Shown: positions 44,761 through 54,079 of the stretch, piece after piece
How the letters are laid out: each line of letters opens with the position of its first letter
Numbering within the stretch: the first letter of the stretch is position 1
From: Bacillota bacterium
Lineage (GTDB): Bacteria; Bacillota; UBA4882; UBA10575
Assembly (NCBI GenBank): GCA_012837715.1
Contig: DUQR01000033.1
Location: forward strand, 1 to 64,000
Reading direction: 5' to 3'
DNA: 64,000 nt
The notes under the pieces: generated by a model
The model's input: the letters and a program-made list of their open reading frames with translations, nothing else
What the model was told of the DNA's origin: nothing
Database searches by the model: none
Translations under genes and position numbers: made by a program

Positions 44761-45963
44761 TTATCGCTTGTTATCTTCGATATATTTCGCCCATTTTTCC
44801 AAAGTCGGTTTGACGGGCTCACCTTCGATCACACATTCCCGGAAAGCTTCGTTCATAGCCTTTTCCACCGCGCCGTAGTAGACCAGATTAGGCCGGGCCT
44901 CGGCGTTGGCCAGGGCTTCATTGATCGCGTCAAAGTAGGGTTGTTGCCAGGCGGCTACTTTTCCGTAGGCATCGCTCCGCACCGCCGGCCAACCATTATG
45001 CGTCGTCAAGATCTCCTGAACTTCTTTGGAGATCAAGTATTTAGCCAGCTCAATCGCGAGCATTTTGTTGGGCGCGCCTTTCGGAATGCCGATTACTTCC
45101 CCGCCAAGGACGTGCGATTCTTTCACCGGACCGCGCCAACCTTGGTAGGCCAAAACTTCTTTCTTGCCGCCATCCTTAACGATGACATTCATCCCAAAAG
45201 GCCAGTTTTGGCCCAGATAAACCGATTCGGTGGCAATATGTTGGTTCATAAAGTTCCAATTGGCTGTCTTCGAGTCGGGGGAGAGATAAGGCCAGAGTTT
45301 TTGGAGGAACATGAAAGCTTCAAAACAGCCTTTATCATTCAACACCACCGGATCCCCGCCGGCGCTGCGACAGAAATCGAAGAGATGGGCTGCGGTGCAA
45401 GACGAAAGGTCGGCTTTGATCGCCACCCGGCCGACACCTTCTTTTTCATAGAAAAACTTCGCCACTTCGAAGAGTTGATCCCAATTGGTCGGAAGCTCCA
45501 AACCATACTGGGCAAACTTGGCCGAATTATAGAAAGCAATCTCCACATTGGGACGGTAAGGCATAAAGTATAATTTCCCGTCAAATTCACCCACTTCCAC
45601 CAGAGAAGGATAAACGGTGGCCGGGATCAGGGAACGATAGGCGCTGAGCTCTTCCACTAAATCTTTCTCCACCAAAGTAGCCAAACGCATATTATCCTGG
45701 GCAATCAGGTCAATATCCATCCGGTTGGCCCGGACCCGGGCTTCCAGGATTTTTTCGGTGTCCTGCGCTTCTGCTTGGTAGGCTTCGATTTTAACGTTAT
45801 GCTCTTTTTCAAAGGCGGGGAAGACCAACTCCCGCATAACCTTCCATTCTTCTTCCGCTAGTCCCATAATCACCTTAATACTTTTGGGCGCCGCTGCGGT
45901 CACAAGGGAAAAGACCAAACTGAGCAGGGCCAAACCGAACAGGAAGCGAAGTGTTCTTTTCAT
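44761..45963 (-). CDS. Family-1 extracellular sugar-binding protein
   Basis: Binding protein of a CUT1 sugar importer, 400 residues. The signal peptide runs to about residue 25 (VTAAAPK). Family-1 features are seen: AFEKEHNVKIEAYQAEAQDTEKILEARV, DIDLIAQDNMRLATLV, and the C-lobe LAIELAKYLISKEVQEIL. ATG 45963 with GGAGGATCC upstream is chosen over the preceding TTG. It follows two permease genes and precedes GH65, so the imported sugar is probably an alpha-glucose disaccharide. Confidence 0.88.
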   Translation of the reverse strand: MKRTLRFLFGLALLSLVFSLVTAAAPKSIKVIMGLAEEEWKVMRELVFPAFEKEHNVKIEAYQAEAQDTEKILEARVRANRMDIDLIAQDNMRLATLVEKDLVEELSAYRSLIPATVYPSLVEVGEFDGKLYFMPYRPNVEIAFYNSAKFAQYGLELPTNWDQLFEVAKFFYEKEGVGRVAIKADLSSCTAAHLFDFCRSAGGDPVVLNDKGCFEAFMFLQKLWPYLSPDSKTANWNFMNQHIATESVYLGQNWPFGMNVIVKDGGKKEVLAYQGWRGPVKESHVLGGEVIGIPKGAPNKMLAIELAKYLISKEVQEILTTHNGWPAVRSDAYGKVAAWQQPYFDAINEALANAEARPNLVYYGAVEKAMNEAFRECVIEGEPVKPTLEKWAKYIEDNKR

Positions 45964-46039
45964 CAATCGGATCCTCCTTCATTATTTTTAGATCTTACTT
46001 ACCCATACCTGTATAAACTTTCTTTCCGTGCTCACCTCC

Positions 46040-46915
46040 TCAATACTTTATCGCGCCAGAAAGATAATCATTTCGCATGTATTTTTGCAGGAGAAAAGTA
46101 ACCACCATGACCGGAATCGTTAAGAAAACTGCATAGGCAGCCGATTCAAACCAGTTCCCCCGGCGCACGTAATAATAGGTTTTGATCGGAAGGGTCGACT
46201 CAGCCAGACAAAGGTAAACCGCATAGGTGAATTCATTCCAAGACTCGAGCCAGCATAAGATACTGGCCGCCGCCATCCCGGTCAGGGAGAGCGGTAAAAC
46301 TACCTTAGCCAAGGCTTGCACCTTATCACACCCGTCCACCAGGGCTGATTGCTCCAGATCCTTGGGAATTGAATCAAAAGTGCCCGTTAAGATCCAGGCC
46401 ATCAAGGGTAAAACCTTGATCAGATGGGCCAGGATCAAGCCTAAATTGGTGTCCACCAATCCCCAGCGGACAAAGATAACCGAGATCGGCAGGGCGATTC
46501 CGACCTCAGGAAACATCCGGGTGGAAAAGATCGCAAGCAATACCCCATATTTTATCTTCCGTGGCAAGCGGGAGATGACATAAGCCCCCGGAGCTGCGAC
46601 AATTATACCGAAAAGAGCGACAAAAGTCGCCACCACTATACTTTTCCAGAGGGGGACCCAGATGTGGCCGGCGGCCAAAACCTTACGCCAATGGCTCCAA
46701 GTAAAATTCTTAATTAAAAAGGGCGGGTGTTGCGTGAGAATATCCTGGGGCGCGCTGACGGAGATCTTGATCAGGAGCAGAATCGGGGCCAGGATAAAGA
46801 AGATGGTCAGCGCGATAAAGAGGACCCGTATGCTTCGGCTAAAGGCCCGGTAGAGCTCTTTTCGATTTCTGGTTCTCTTCACCAAGGCAAGGTCCGTCTG
46901 TCTCACCGTTTTCAT
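46040..46915 (-). CDS. Sugar ABC transporter permease (MalG-like)
   Basis: Second membrane subunit of the CUT1 importer, 291 residues with six membrane segments. The typical SAPQDILTQHPPFL, the LVDGCDKVQALAKVVLPLSL EAA loop, and the terminal YMRNDYLSGAIKY are MalG hallmarks. ATG 46915 has GGGAGGTTG and overlaps the stop of the first permease by four bases (ATGA). Confidence 0.9.
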   Translation of the reverse strand: MKTVRQTDLALVKRTRNRKELYRAFSRSIRVLFIALTIFFILAPILLLIKISVSAPQDILTQHPPFLIKNFTWSHWRKVLAAGHIWVPLWKSIVVATFVALFGIIVAAPGAYVISRLPRKIKYGVLLAIFSTRMFPEVGIALPISVIFVRWGLVDTNLGLILAHLIKVLPLMAWILTGTFDSIPKDLEQSALVDGCDKVQALAKVVLPLSLTGMAAASILCWLESWNEFTYAVYLCLAESTLPIKTYYYVRRGNWFESAAYAVFLTIPVMVVTFLLQKYMRNDYLSGAIKY

Positions 46916-47778
46916 TGGTCAACCTCCCTTGAACCCACTGTTAAAATATAACCGAAGACAAACAGGGCGATCACGATTAACAAAATGGTGGAAGCCGCGC
47001 CGGAGGCATGGATATTATTGTAATCAAAATATTCACTATAGGCATAGGTTCCAAGAAACATCGTGTTCCGCCCGGCAAGCACCATCGGTAATTCAAAGAT
47101 GCGGAAGGCGTCAATCGCCCGTAAGATCAGGGCAATGGTAAAGAAGGGCTTGATCAGAGGCAAAGTTATCCGGAAAAAATTTTGCGCTGGGGAAGCGCCG
47201 TCAATCGCCGAAGCTTCGTAAACATCGGCCGGAATACTTTCCAAGCCGGAAAGGAGCAGAATGATCACCAGCGGCGTAACTTTCCACATATCGGCAACGG
47301 CAATCATTAATAGGGTCCGGAGGCCTCCCTGCGCCCAATCGATAGGTAACTTAATCAAACCTAGCCGGTAGAGAAATTCATTTAAGTATCCGTTCGAACT
47401 AAAAATGTATAACATAATTACCCCGGAGACAATCGTCGGGACCCCCATCGGAATCATGGTGATCGCCCGGAAGAATCCGCGGAACCTGCTTTTGGTGGTT
47501 AGAAGCAAAGCAACAAGCATCCCGGTGCCCATTTCCAACGTCAAACCGATGAACGTGACCAGAATGGTATTCTTCAAAGCATCACCAAACTTACGGTTAC
47601 CCACAATCACCCGGTAGTTTTCCAGGGTTGGAAAGGCACCGCTAACCGGATCCTGAAAACTATAGAAGATACACTGTAAGACCGGATAAAGGGTAAAACC
47701 GAGGATAAAAAGGAGGAGTGGTAAGACCATCACCATCTCCAGTTTATGATGTTTAAAAAGGTTTCTTAAAGTTGACAC
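46912..47778 (-). CDS. Sugar ABC transporter permease (MalF-like)
   Basis: First gene of the importer operon, 288 residues with six membrane segments. It has the expected ENYRVIVGNRKFGDALKNT, the EAA loop EASAIDGASPAQNFFRITLP, and the SEYFD segment near the end. A GTG start follows GGTGGTGA. The operon holds no MalK-type ATPase; the ATPase must come from elsewhere, as with MsmX in Bacillus. Confidence 0.9.
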   Translation of the reverse strand: MSTLRNLFKHHKLEMVMVLPLLLFILGFTLYPVLQCIFYSFQDPVSGAFPTLENYRVIVGNRKFGDALKNTILVTFIGLTLEMGTGMLVALLLTTKSRFRGFFRAITMIPMGVPTIVSGVIMLYIFSSNGYLNEFLYRLGLIKLPIDWAQGGLRTLLMIAVADMWKVTPLVIILLLSGLESIPADVYEASAIDGASPAQNFFRITLPLIKPFFTIALILRAIDAFRIFELPMVLAGRNTMFLGTYAYSEYFDYNNIHASGAASTILLIVIALFVFGYILTVGSREVDQ

Positions 47779-48059
47779 CTATTTCACCACCTTAATTGGT
47801 CTTGCTTCCACCAACCCGATGGGGGCTGGCAAGTAAATGGTATCAAACAAAAAGGTTAAAATGGAGTGAATATCTTTTAACTTCTGTTGCATTCTTGACG
47901 AATTCACCGGGACAAAATAACAAGCCCGGTTCCCGGGTGGCGGAAAGGGTAAATTTCTTTTAATCAGTAGCAAATTTTTGCGATTATCCGGAACCGGTTG
48001 CCGCCCAGGAGTGAATCTTGTAAACTAAAAAGGAAACCACCTCATAAAGGATGGCGCCC

Positions 48060-49688
48060 ATGTATCGAGTAATGTTGATCGATGATGAACCGATTATTTT
48101 GGAAAAATTACAGAATGTAATCGATTGGGAGAAAGAAAATTGCCGGATCGTGGCGGTGGCCGACAACGGCGCCGAAGCCATGAACCTCTGCCGCGATCTG
48201 AAGCCGCAGATTATCTTCTCCGATATTTACATGCCGCTCATGGACGGGCTGGAACTGGCGGAAGAGATTAAAATCCTCCTCCCTGAGAGCTTGGTCATCT
48301 TGATCAGCGGGTATAATGAATTTGCCTATGCCCAAAAAGCGATCGAAGCGGGCGTCTTTCGTTACCTCCTCAAACCAATCCGCGCCGGCGAACTCAGTAA
48401 AATCCTGGCGGAAGCCAAAAGCCGTTTGACTGAACGCCGACAGGCGACGGAAGAAAAAATCCGTCTGCAGAACTTGATCAAAAAAAATCTCCCGGGGTTA
48501 CGGGAGAAATTCTTCGTTAAACTAATCAACGGCCAACTGGGTCCGGAAGACTTAAAGGAACAACTGGCCTTTTTGGAGATTAAACTTCAGGGGGAATGGT
48601 GGGGAACAATCCTCTTTCACCTTGACAACTATCCCCAACTGGCGCAGAAAAAGAAAGAAGCCGAACTCCAATTCTACCAGTTCCATCTCCTGGAGTTAAT
48701 TAAGAAACGGTATACCGCCCCCTCCTTTTTATATTCCTTGATCCATAGACCCGCCGAAATTGTCCTGCTTTATGGTTTGACTGAACCCGGCGAAGAAAAG
48801 AAGTTATATGAAACTACCCTCTTTGTCCAGGACGAGATCCTGAAGGCCGATGGCGTTTCCTTCTCCGCCGGTTTCGGCGGCCTCTATCCTGAGCTAGTTG
48901 CTCTGGAACGTTCTTACCAGGAAGCCCTGCTGGCGTTGGAATTCAAGGTCTGGACCGGCGCCAACGCCCTCATTCCCTACAGAGATATTGAAAATTCCAA
49001 ATCCGGCCGGTTGCTCCACCACCGGGAACAGGAAACCTTCTCCTCTCTCCTCCGGGGAGGCAACCGGGAGAAGATCCTTGGCTTTATACAGCAGATCTTC
49101 ACCACCCTCAAAACCGCAAATTACCTGCACATGCCGAAAAGTTATCTGCTGTTGACCGTTTTGGATCTGGTTAATCAGATCATCCGTTCCCTCCTGGAAT
49201 TCAACGGCTCTTTAGAAGAAATTTACGGTCCGGCTTTTGATCCGGTCCGGGAGATCAACAACTTCGAAACCTTGGACCAACTCCAGACCTGGCTGGAAAA
49301 AATGGCCTGGCAAGCGGTGGCGTTTATCAACGACCATAAACAAAAGGTCGGCCGGAACTTTGTGGAGAAAGCCCGGGAATATATTGAGGAGAACTTCCAT
49401 GATCCCGACCTGAACCTGGAGAAAGTCGCCGATCAGGTTTATGTCAGTTCCTGTTACTTAAGCCGTTTGTTCAAAGAAGTCACCGCCTATTCCTTCACCG
49501 AGTATCTGAACCGGCGGCGAGTGAGCGCTGCAGAAAAACTCCTCCTCACCACGGGGGCGAAAATTTACGAAATCGCCGAAGCGGTAGGGTTCCGTGATAG
49601 TCACTATTTCGGGATTGTCTTCAAAAAAATAACCGGACTGGCCCCCAGCGACTACCGGGACCAAATCCGGTCCAATCCCTTTGCCTAA
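48060..49688 (+). CDS. Response regulator with AraC-type DNA-binding domain (YesN-like)
   Basis: A 542-residue regulator, divergent from the importer operon. The receiver domain has IDDEP, phospho-acceptor Asp55 in IIFSDIYMP, and KPIRAGE. The middle part (about 130-440) is a coiled or helical region common to YesN proteins. The C-terminal AraC domain has CYLSRLFKEVTAYSFTEYLN and VGFRDSHYFGIVFKKITG. ATG 48060 is nine bases after AAAGG and gives a typical start MYRVMLIDDEP; an ATG at 48051 is too close to that site. The roughly 280-base divergent spacer is the likely place for its operators. Its stop overlaps that of the opposing kinase. Confidence 0.9.
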   Translation: MYRVMLIDDEPIILEKLQNVIDWEKENCRIVAVADNGAEAMNLCRDLKPQIIFSDIYMPLMDGLELAEEIKILLPESLVILISGYNEFAYAQKAIEAGVFRYLLKPIRAGELSKILAEAKSRLTERRQATEEKIRLQNLIKKNLPGLREKFFVKLINGQLGPEDLKEQLAFLEIKLQGEWWGTILFHLDNYPQLAQKKKEAELQFYQFHLLELIKKRYTAPSFLYSLIHRPAEIVLLYGLTEPGEEKKLYETTLFVQDEILKADGVSFSAGFGGLYPELVALERSYQEALLALEFKVWTGANALIPYRDIENSKSGRLLHHREQETFSSLLRGGNREKILGFIQQIFTTLKTANYLHMPKSYLLLTVLDLVNQIIRSLLEFNGSLEEIYGPAFDPVREINNFETLDQLQTWLEKMAWQAVAFINDHKQKVGRNFVEKAREYIEENFHDPDLNLEKVADQVYVSSCYLSRLFKEVTAYSFTEYLNRRRVSAAEKLLLTTGAKIYEIAEAVGFRDSHYFGIVFKKITGLAPSDYRDQIRSNPFA

Positions 49689-51580
49689 AGCATTTTCCCC
49701 TCTTCCGGCGCTTTGACGGGCAGCAATATATCAACCCGGGTGCCGGTCCCCTCCTTACTACTGTAAGTCAACCCGTAGGCCGATCCGAAGTATAATTTAA
49801 TCCTGGAATTAATATTGACCACACTATACCCTTTACCTTCCGTCTCCGGATTCAATTGGGGTTCCGCCAACAAAACCTGGAGCGCAGCCAGTTTTTCCGG
49901 ACTCATCCCTACTCCGTCGTCGATCACCGACAGCTTAACCTGGTCAGGACCGGTCCGGCGCCCCAAGATAACAATGGCGCCCCGTCCGTTCAACTTCGGT
50001 TTGATCCCATGGTAAATGGCATTTTCAATCAGGGGCTGCAAGGTAATCTTGACAATCAGGTGCTTTTTGATCTCTTCATCAACATTGATCACATAATCTA
50101 ACTTGTCTTGATAGCGGATTCTCTGCACACGCAGGTAATTTTCGGCATGGTCCAGCTCTTCGCCGATCTGGATTATATCGCGTCCCCCCGAAAGAGTCAC
50201 CCGGAAGATCGTGGATAAGGACTCCAACAGTTCCATCGCGATCTCCCGCCGACCGGTCGTCACCATCCAAGAGATAGAATCCAGGGTGTTATAGAGAAAA
50301 TGCGGATTGATTTGGGCATGAAGCATCTTCAAAGCAATTTTCCGCTTAAAGATCTGTTCCTGGTAAATTTCTTCCAATAAGCGGGCCAGATGCTCAATCA
50401 TCCGGTTTAACTGTTGAGAAAGCTGCTCGATTTCGATACTTCCTGTTTCATGGACCCGTAGACTCAAGTCTCCGGTCTCCACTTTTTGCATAAAAGCACA
50501 GATGTTCTTGATTGGCCGGGTAATCTTCCCGGCAGCCAGCACTGTCATGGCGGTAAAAGCGACCAACACCAAAATGCCTCCGGTCAGAATGCGATTGCGC
50601 ACCTTCCGGGCGGAAGCCTGAAATTCTTGACTGGCAATGACCCCCACTAACTTCCAGCGGTTGGGGGTGATCTCCTGATAATGAATAAAACTGTTCCGCC
50701 CGTTAAACTTTCCTTCCATGCTTCCTTCCGGAGTGGTTTCCAATTGCCGGAGGGAAGCGTCGTCCAGGGGGATCGGGCGGAGAATTAAATTTTTCTCCCC
50801 GGCGGCCAGAACCTGCAGCTTCCGGTCGATAATATACAGCCGCCCGGTCTTCCCGAGGACGATATCTTCGATCAGATCGGAAAGCCGGGCCAGATTAATA
50901 CTGGCCACCAGATATCCGAGGCCCGTTTTGGTCTGAGGATCAATGAGCCATTTCCCTACCACCAATTGGTTGAGTTCTTCCTGGAGGATCTCTTGGGGCA
51001 AATTCACCATTAGGCGGGCGCCTACTTGGTTATAGAAAATATCAGACCAGACTACTTTTCCTTGAGCTGAGCGGATCGAAGCGAGGAGATCGGGGGATAA
51101 GTAATGCTCGATCCCATAAACAGTAAAATGATCCCGCCGCCCAATGATCACGGTGGGCTTTTGCTGATCGGCGCCATAGATGATCAAATCATCAATCAGG
51201 TTCTTCGTCAGCCGCCGGTTACCGGTGCTGACTTGGTAGTTATTAAGGTTGATCGAATCCACCAACAGCTTGGCCAGACTGCGCTGGGAGACTTTTAAAT
51301 CCTGTTTACCCAACATTTGCAGCCTGTAATCGGCGGCGATAAAATTTAACGTCTTTTCCACCAGATTAAACTTGGTTTCGATCTCATCTTTGGTGCGTTT
51401 GAGGAGCGAGGCCGTATAAACCTTAAAGTTGGCCTTTAACTCGGTAATCGCCTGGATGTATGCGATTACTGAAACAAAGACCATCATCAACACCGCCGTG
51501 ATTAAAAAAAAGATCGATAATTGCCGTTGAAATGTTAACCGGTCAAAGACCGATCTTCCTTTCGCCAGGTTAATGATCAC
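49685..51580 (-). CDS. Sensor histidine kinase (YesM-like)
   Basis: A 631-residue membrane kinase, partner of the convergent regulator. It has an N-terminal membrane helix (IFFLITAVLMMVFVSVIAYI), an extracytoplasmic sensing domain of about 270 residues (Cache-like by position and pattern), a second helix followed by HAMP (KITRPIKNICAFM), and the His kinase module with His427 in HAQINPHFLYNTLD, N box QPLIENAIYHGI, and SVIDDGVGM. A GTG start is used. It lies 21 bases after a binding-protein gene on the same strand, and the two could form a sensing complex. Confidence 0.9.
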   Translation of the reverse strand: MIINLAKGRSVFDRLTFQRQLSIFFLITAVLMMVFVSVIAYIQAITELKANFKVYTASLLKRTKDEIETKFNLVEKTLNFIAADYRLQMLGKQDLKVSQRSLAKLLVDSINLNNYQVSTGNRRLTKNLIDDLIIYGADQQKPTVIIGRRDHFTVYGIEHYLSPDLLASIRSAQGKVVWSDIFYNQVGARLMVNLPQEILQEELNQLVVGKWLIDPQTKTGLGYLVASINLARLSDLIEDIVLGKTGRLYIIDRKLQVLAAGEKNLILRPIPLDDASLRQLETTPEGSMEGKFNGRNSFIHYQEITPNRWKLVGVIASQEFQASARKVRNRILTGGILVLVAFTAMTVLAAGKITRPIKNICAFMQKVETGDLSLRVHETGSIEIEQLSQQLNRMIEHLARLLEEIYQEQIFKRKIALKMLHAQINPHFLYNTLDSISWMVTTGRREIAMELLESLSTIFRVTLSGGRDIIQIGEELDHAENYLRVQRIRYQDKLDYVINVDEEIKKHLIVKITLQPLIENAIYHGIKPKLNGRGAIVILGRRTGPDQVKLSVIDDGVGMSPEKLAALQVLLAEPQLNPETEGKGYSVVNINSRIKLYFGSAYGLTYSSKEGTGTRVDILLPVKAPEEGKML

Positions 51581-51601
51581 CCACCCCCTACGGTCCCGGC
51601 T

Positions 51602-52855
51602 TTACTCATCCTCGTAATACTGCTTCATCTCCTGTTCGATATTGGTAATCCCTTCCGCAGCGGTAATTATTCCGGAGAGGGCTTGATGGAAATTAATCTG
51701 CATTACTTCGGAAAGCGCTGGATAATAGGGGGAGACCGGCCGGGGTCTGGCCGCTAAAAAATTCGGTAACAACTCTTGATAATAGGGGTTGACCGCCAGC
51801 ACCTCTTCATCATGGTAGACTGCGATCCGGGTTGGCAGACGACCCCCGACCATCGCATGAAACTTTTGAGCGTCAAAACCGGCTAAAAACTGGATAAACT
51901 GCCAGGCTGCTTCCTTATGTTTTGATTGGCTGTTAATCATCAAGTTCCAACCGCCCAGACACCCGCTGCCCTGCGAGCCTTGCGGACCGCAGGGCAGAGG
52001 AGCCAGTTTAAAATTGTTCCGGATCTTTGAACCTTCCTGATTCATCAGGGACCAGGCGTAAGGCCAGTTTCTAAGGAACAAAGCATTTCCGTCCTGATAG
52101 AAGAGGCGGGCATCCTCTTCCTGGTACCAAAGGACTTCCTCGGGAGCAATCCCCAAGTCAACCAGATCAACTAAAGTCTGAAGGGCGGTAATGGCCTCTG
52201 GGGAATTAATGGCGACCCGGTCTCCCGCCAGGATCTGCCCCCCATTTCCCCAGATCAGTTCCAAAACGTGGCAAACAAGGCCTTCATATTGATTGCCATG
52301 GAAGACATAACCGTATTTAATCGCGCCGCTGGCCATCTTTTCCCGGGCGACGGTGATCAGTTCTTCCCAGGAACGGGGCGGTTTCTCCACTAAATCACTG
52401 CGGTAGAAAAGAACGCCGGAATCGGTAAACCAAGGAACCGCCCAGATCCGGTCCGCGAAAGAGCAACCCTCAATCGGCCCCGGGAGAAAATCCGTCCACT
52501 CAACCTCTGGAAAATAGGAATCAAGGGGTTCAATCCACCCGGCAGAGGCAAACTCGGAAACCCAAATAATGTCCCCGGAAAAAACATCAAAACTATTATC
52601 CCGGGCGGAAAAAGCCGACACGTAAAAATTACGGCAATCATCGGAACCCCAAGAGAGGGTACGGTGTTCCACCCGGATCTCCCGGTTTTCAGCGTTAAAC
52701 TTATTGACCAACTGCCGGATGGCGCCGGAGGAATCTTCCGCCGGCGTGTAAAAAACAATCTCCGTTTTTTCCCCTTTTTGTGACGCCGAACCCGCCATGA
52801 AGACCAGCATGGCAAAGAAGAGCAGAAGAAGCGAGATGAGCTTGCCCCGGGCCAT
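51602..52855 (-). CDS. Family-1 sugar-binding protein in the kinase operon
   Basis: A 417-residue exported binding protein like maltose/trehalose receptors. The N-terminal signal peptide ends near GSASQKG without a lipobox Cys. Motifs: VFYTPAEDSSGAIRQLVNKF, DVFSGDIIWVSEFASAGWI, the extended DRIWAVPWFTDSGVLFYRSD, and the C-lobe KEAAWQFIQFLAG. It is directly followed by the YesM-type kinase gene rather than permeases, so a role as an extracellular sugar sensor for that kinase is likely, although it could also supply the importer nearby. CGGGAGGTGGGG is the ribosome site. Confidence 0.87.
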   Translation of the reverse strand: MARGKLISLLLLFFAMLVFMAGSASQKGEKTEIVFYTPAEDSSGAIRQLVNKFNAENREIRVEHRTLSWGSDDCRNFYVSAFSARDNSFDVFSGDIIWVSEFASAGWIEPLDSYFPEVEWTDFLPGPIEGCSFADRIWAVPWFTDSGVLFYRSDLVEKPPRSWEELITVAREKMASGAIKYGYVFHGNQYEGLVCHVLELIWGNGGQILAGDRVAINSPEAITALQTLVDLVDLGIAPEEVLWYQEEDARLFYQDGNALFLRNWPYAWSLMNQEGSKIRNNFKLAPLPCGPQGSQGSGCLGGWNLMINSQSKHKEAAWQFIQFLAGFDAQKFHAMVGGRLPTRIAVYHDEEVLAVNPYYQELLPNFLAARPRPVSPYYPALSEVMQINFHQALSGIITAAEGITNIEQEMKQYYEDE

Positions 52856-52897
52856 AACCCCACCTCCCGGAAGAAATTCACGGGCATCAATTAATCG

Positions 52898-54040
52898 TCA
52901 AACACCCCGTCCGGTTAACTCGCGATCGGCCGCTTTTAAACTCTCAATCACCGGTATTTTCTGCGGACAGGCGGCTACACAGGCGCCGCATTCTATACAC
53001 CGGGAGGCGTCTTTCCCTTGCGCCGTTAATTCCCGGTACCGGTTTACGGCCCCGTCCCGGTCATCAAAGATAAAAATGTCGTTGTAAAGGGCAAAAATCC
53101 AGGGGATCGCCACTTCCCGCGCGCAAGGCAGGCAGTACTCACAGCCGGTGCAAGGAACCTTCGTCTTACTTAAATAAAGGTCCCTCACTTTTTCCACCAA
53201 CGCCAGTTCGTCCCCAGTCATCCCTCCGGTTTCCATCCGCGTGAAGATCCCGATATTATCCTTCAATTGCGCCATGGAACTGACCCCGCTTAAGATCACG
53301 GTCACCTCCGGGAAATGACAAAGCCAGCGGAAAGCCCATTCCACCGGGGAACGTTTAACCGGGGCCTGCGCCCAAAGGTCCAGCACATCTTGGGGAATGG
53401 TCTGGGCTAGCCTTCCGCCTTTGAGCGGCTCCATGATCACCACCGGGATGCCTTTCGCTCCGGCGTAGTGTAAACCCTCCACCCCGGCTTGATGATGGGC
53501 GTCGACAATATTAAGTTGGATTTGGGCCATCGCCCACGGATAGGCGTCAATAACCTCTTTAAAGACGGAAAGCTCATCATGGAAGGAAAAACCCAGGTGT
53601 TTAATCTTGCCCGCCCGCACCATCGCTTCGAGAAAAGCAAGGATTTCCAGGTCCTGGACCAGCCGCCACCGTTCCGCATTGACGGCATGAAGCAGATAAA
53701 AGTCGATGGACTCCACTTGTAAACGGCGGAGTTGTTCTTCAAGAATCCGCCGGCAATCATCGATGGTCTTGACCCGCCACAGCGGAAGTTTGGTGGCCAG
53801 TTTGGTTTTTTCCCGGTACCCGTCCCGGAGCGCCCGGCCGACAATAACTTCACTCTCCCCTTGGTGATATTCGTAACCGGTATCAAGATAATTGACACCA
53901 TGGTCGATGGCATACCGGATCATTTTGATCGCTTCCCCGGCCTCCACCTGAGGGCCCGTCGCCGTTCTCCGCTGGGGAAAACGCATACAACCCAGGCCAA
54001 ATAAGGAGGTCTTGAACCCATGCTTGCCAAATTCCTTCAT
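52898..54040 (-). CDS. Aldo/keto reductase with 4Fe-4S ferredoxin domain
   Basis: A 380-residue oxidoreductase with an AKR barrel (about 1-280) and a C-terminal ferredoxin-like region. The barrel has LGCMRFPQ, YLDTGYEYHQGESEVIVG (Asp/Tyr), LATKLPLW (Lys) and FYLLHAVN (His). The tail has CTGCEYCLPC and CIECGACVAACP, cluster-type cysteine patterns. The family is common in anaerobes; its substrates are unknown. ATG 54040 follows GGAG by six bases; ATG 54046 is an alternative. It precedes the sugar-binding-protein gene by 42 bases. Confidence 0.9.
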   Translation of the reverse strand: MKEFGKHGFKTSLFGLGCMRFPQRRTATGPQVEAGEAIKMIRYAIDHGVNYLDTGYEYHQGESEVIVGRALRDGYREKTKLATKLPLWRVKTIDDCRRILEEQLRRLQVESIDFYLLHAVNAERWRLVQDLEILAFLEAMVRAGKIKHLGFSFHDELSVFKEVIDAYPWAMAQIQLNIVDAHHQAGVEGLHYAGAKGIPVVIMEPLKGGRLAQTIPQDVLDLWAQAPVKRSPVEWAFRWLCHFPEVTVILSGVSSMAQLKDNIGIFTRMETGGMTGDELALVEKVRDLYLSKTKVPCTGCEYCLPCAREVAIPWIFALYNDIFIFDDRDGAVNRYRELTAQGKDASRCIECGACVAACPQKIPVIESLKAADRELTGRGV

Positions 54041-54079
54041 TCGCATCTCCAGTTGCCTCTCCTTTCTGCTTATATACTT

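Noticed and set aside
47779-47973. 64-codon minus-strand frame before the MalF-like permease
   Set aside because: No ribosome site or domain; it lies in the divergent promoter region.
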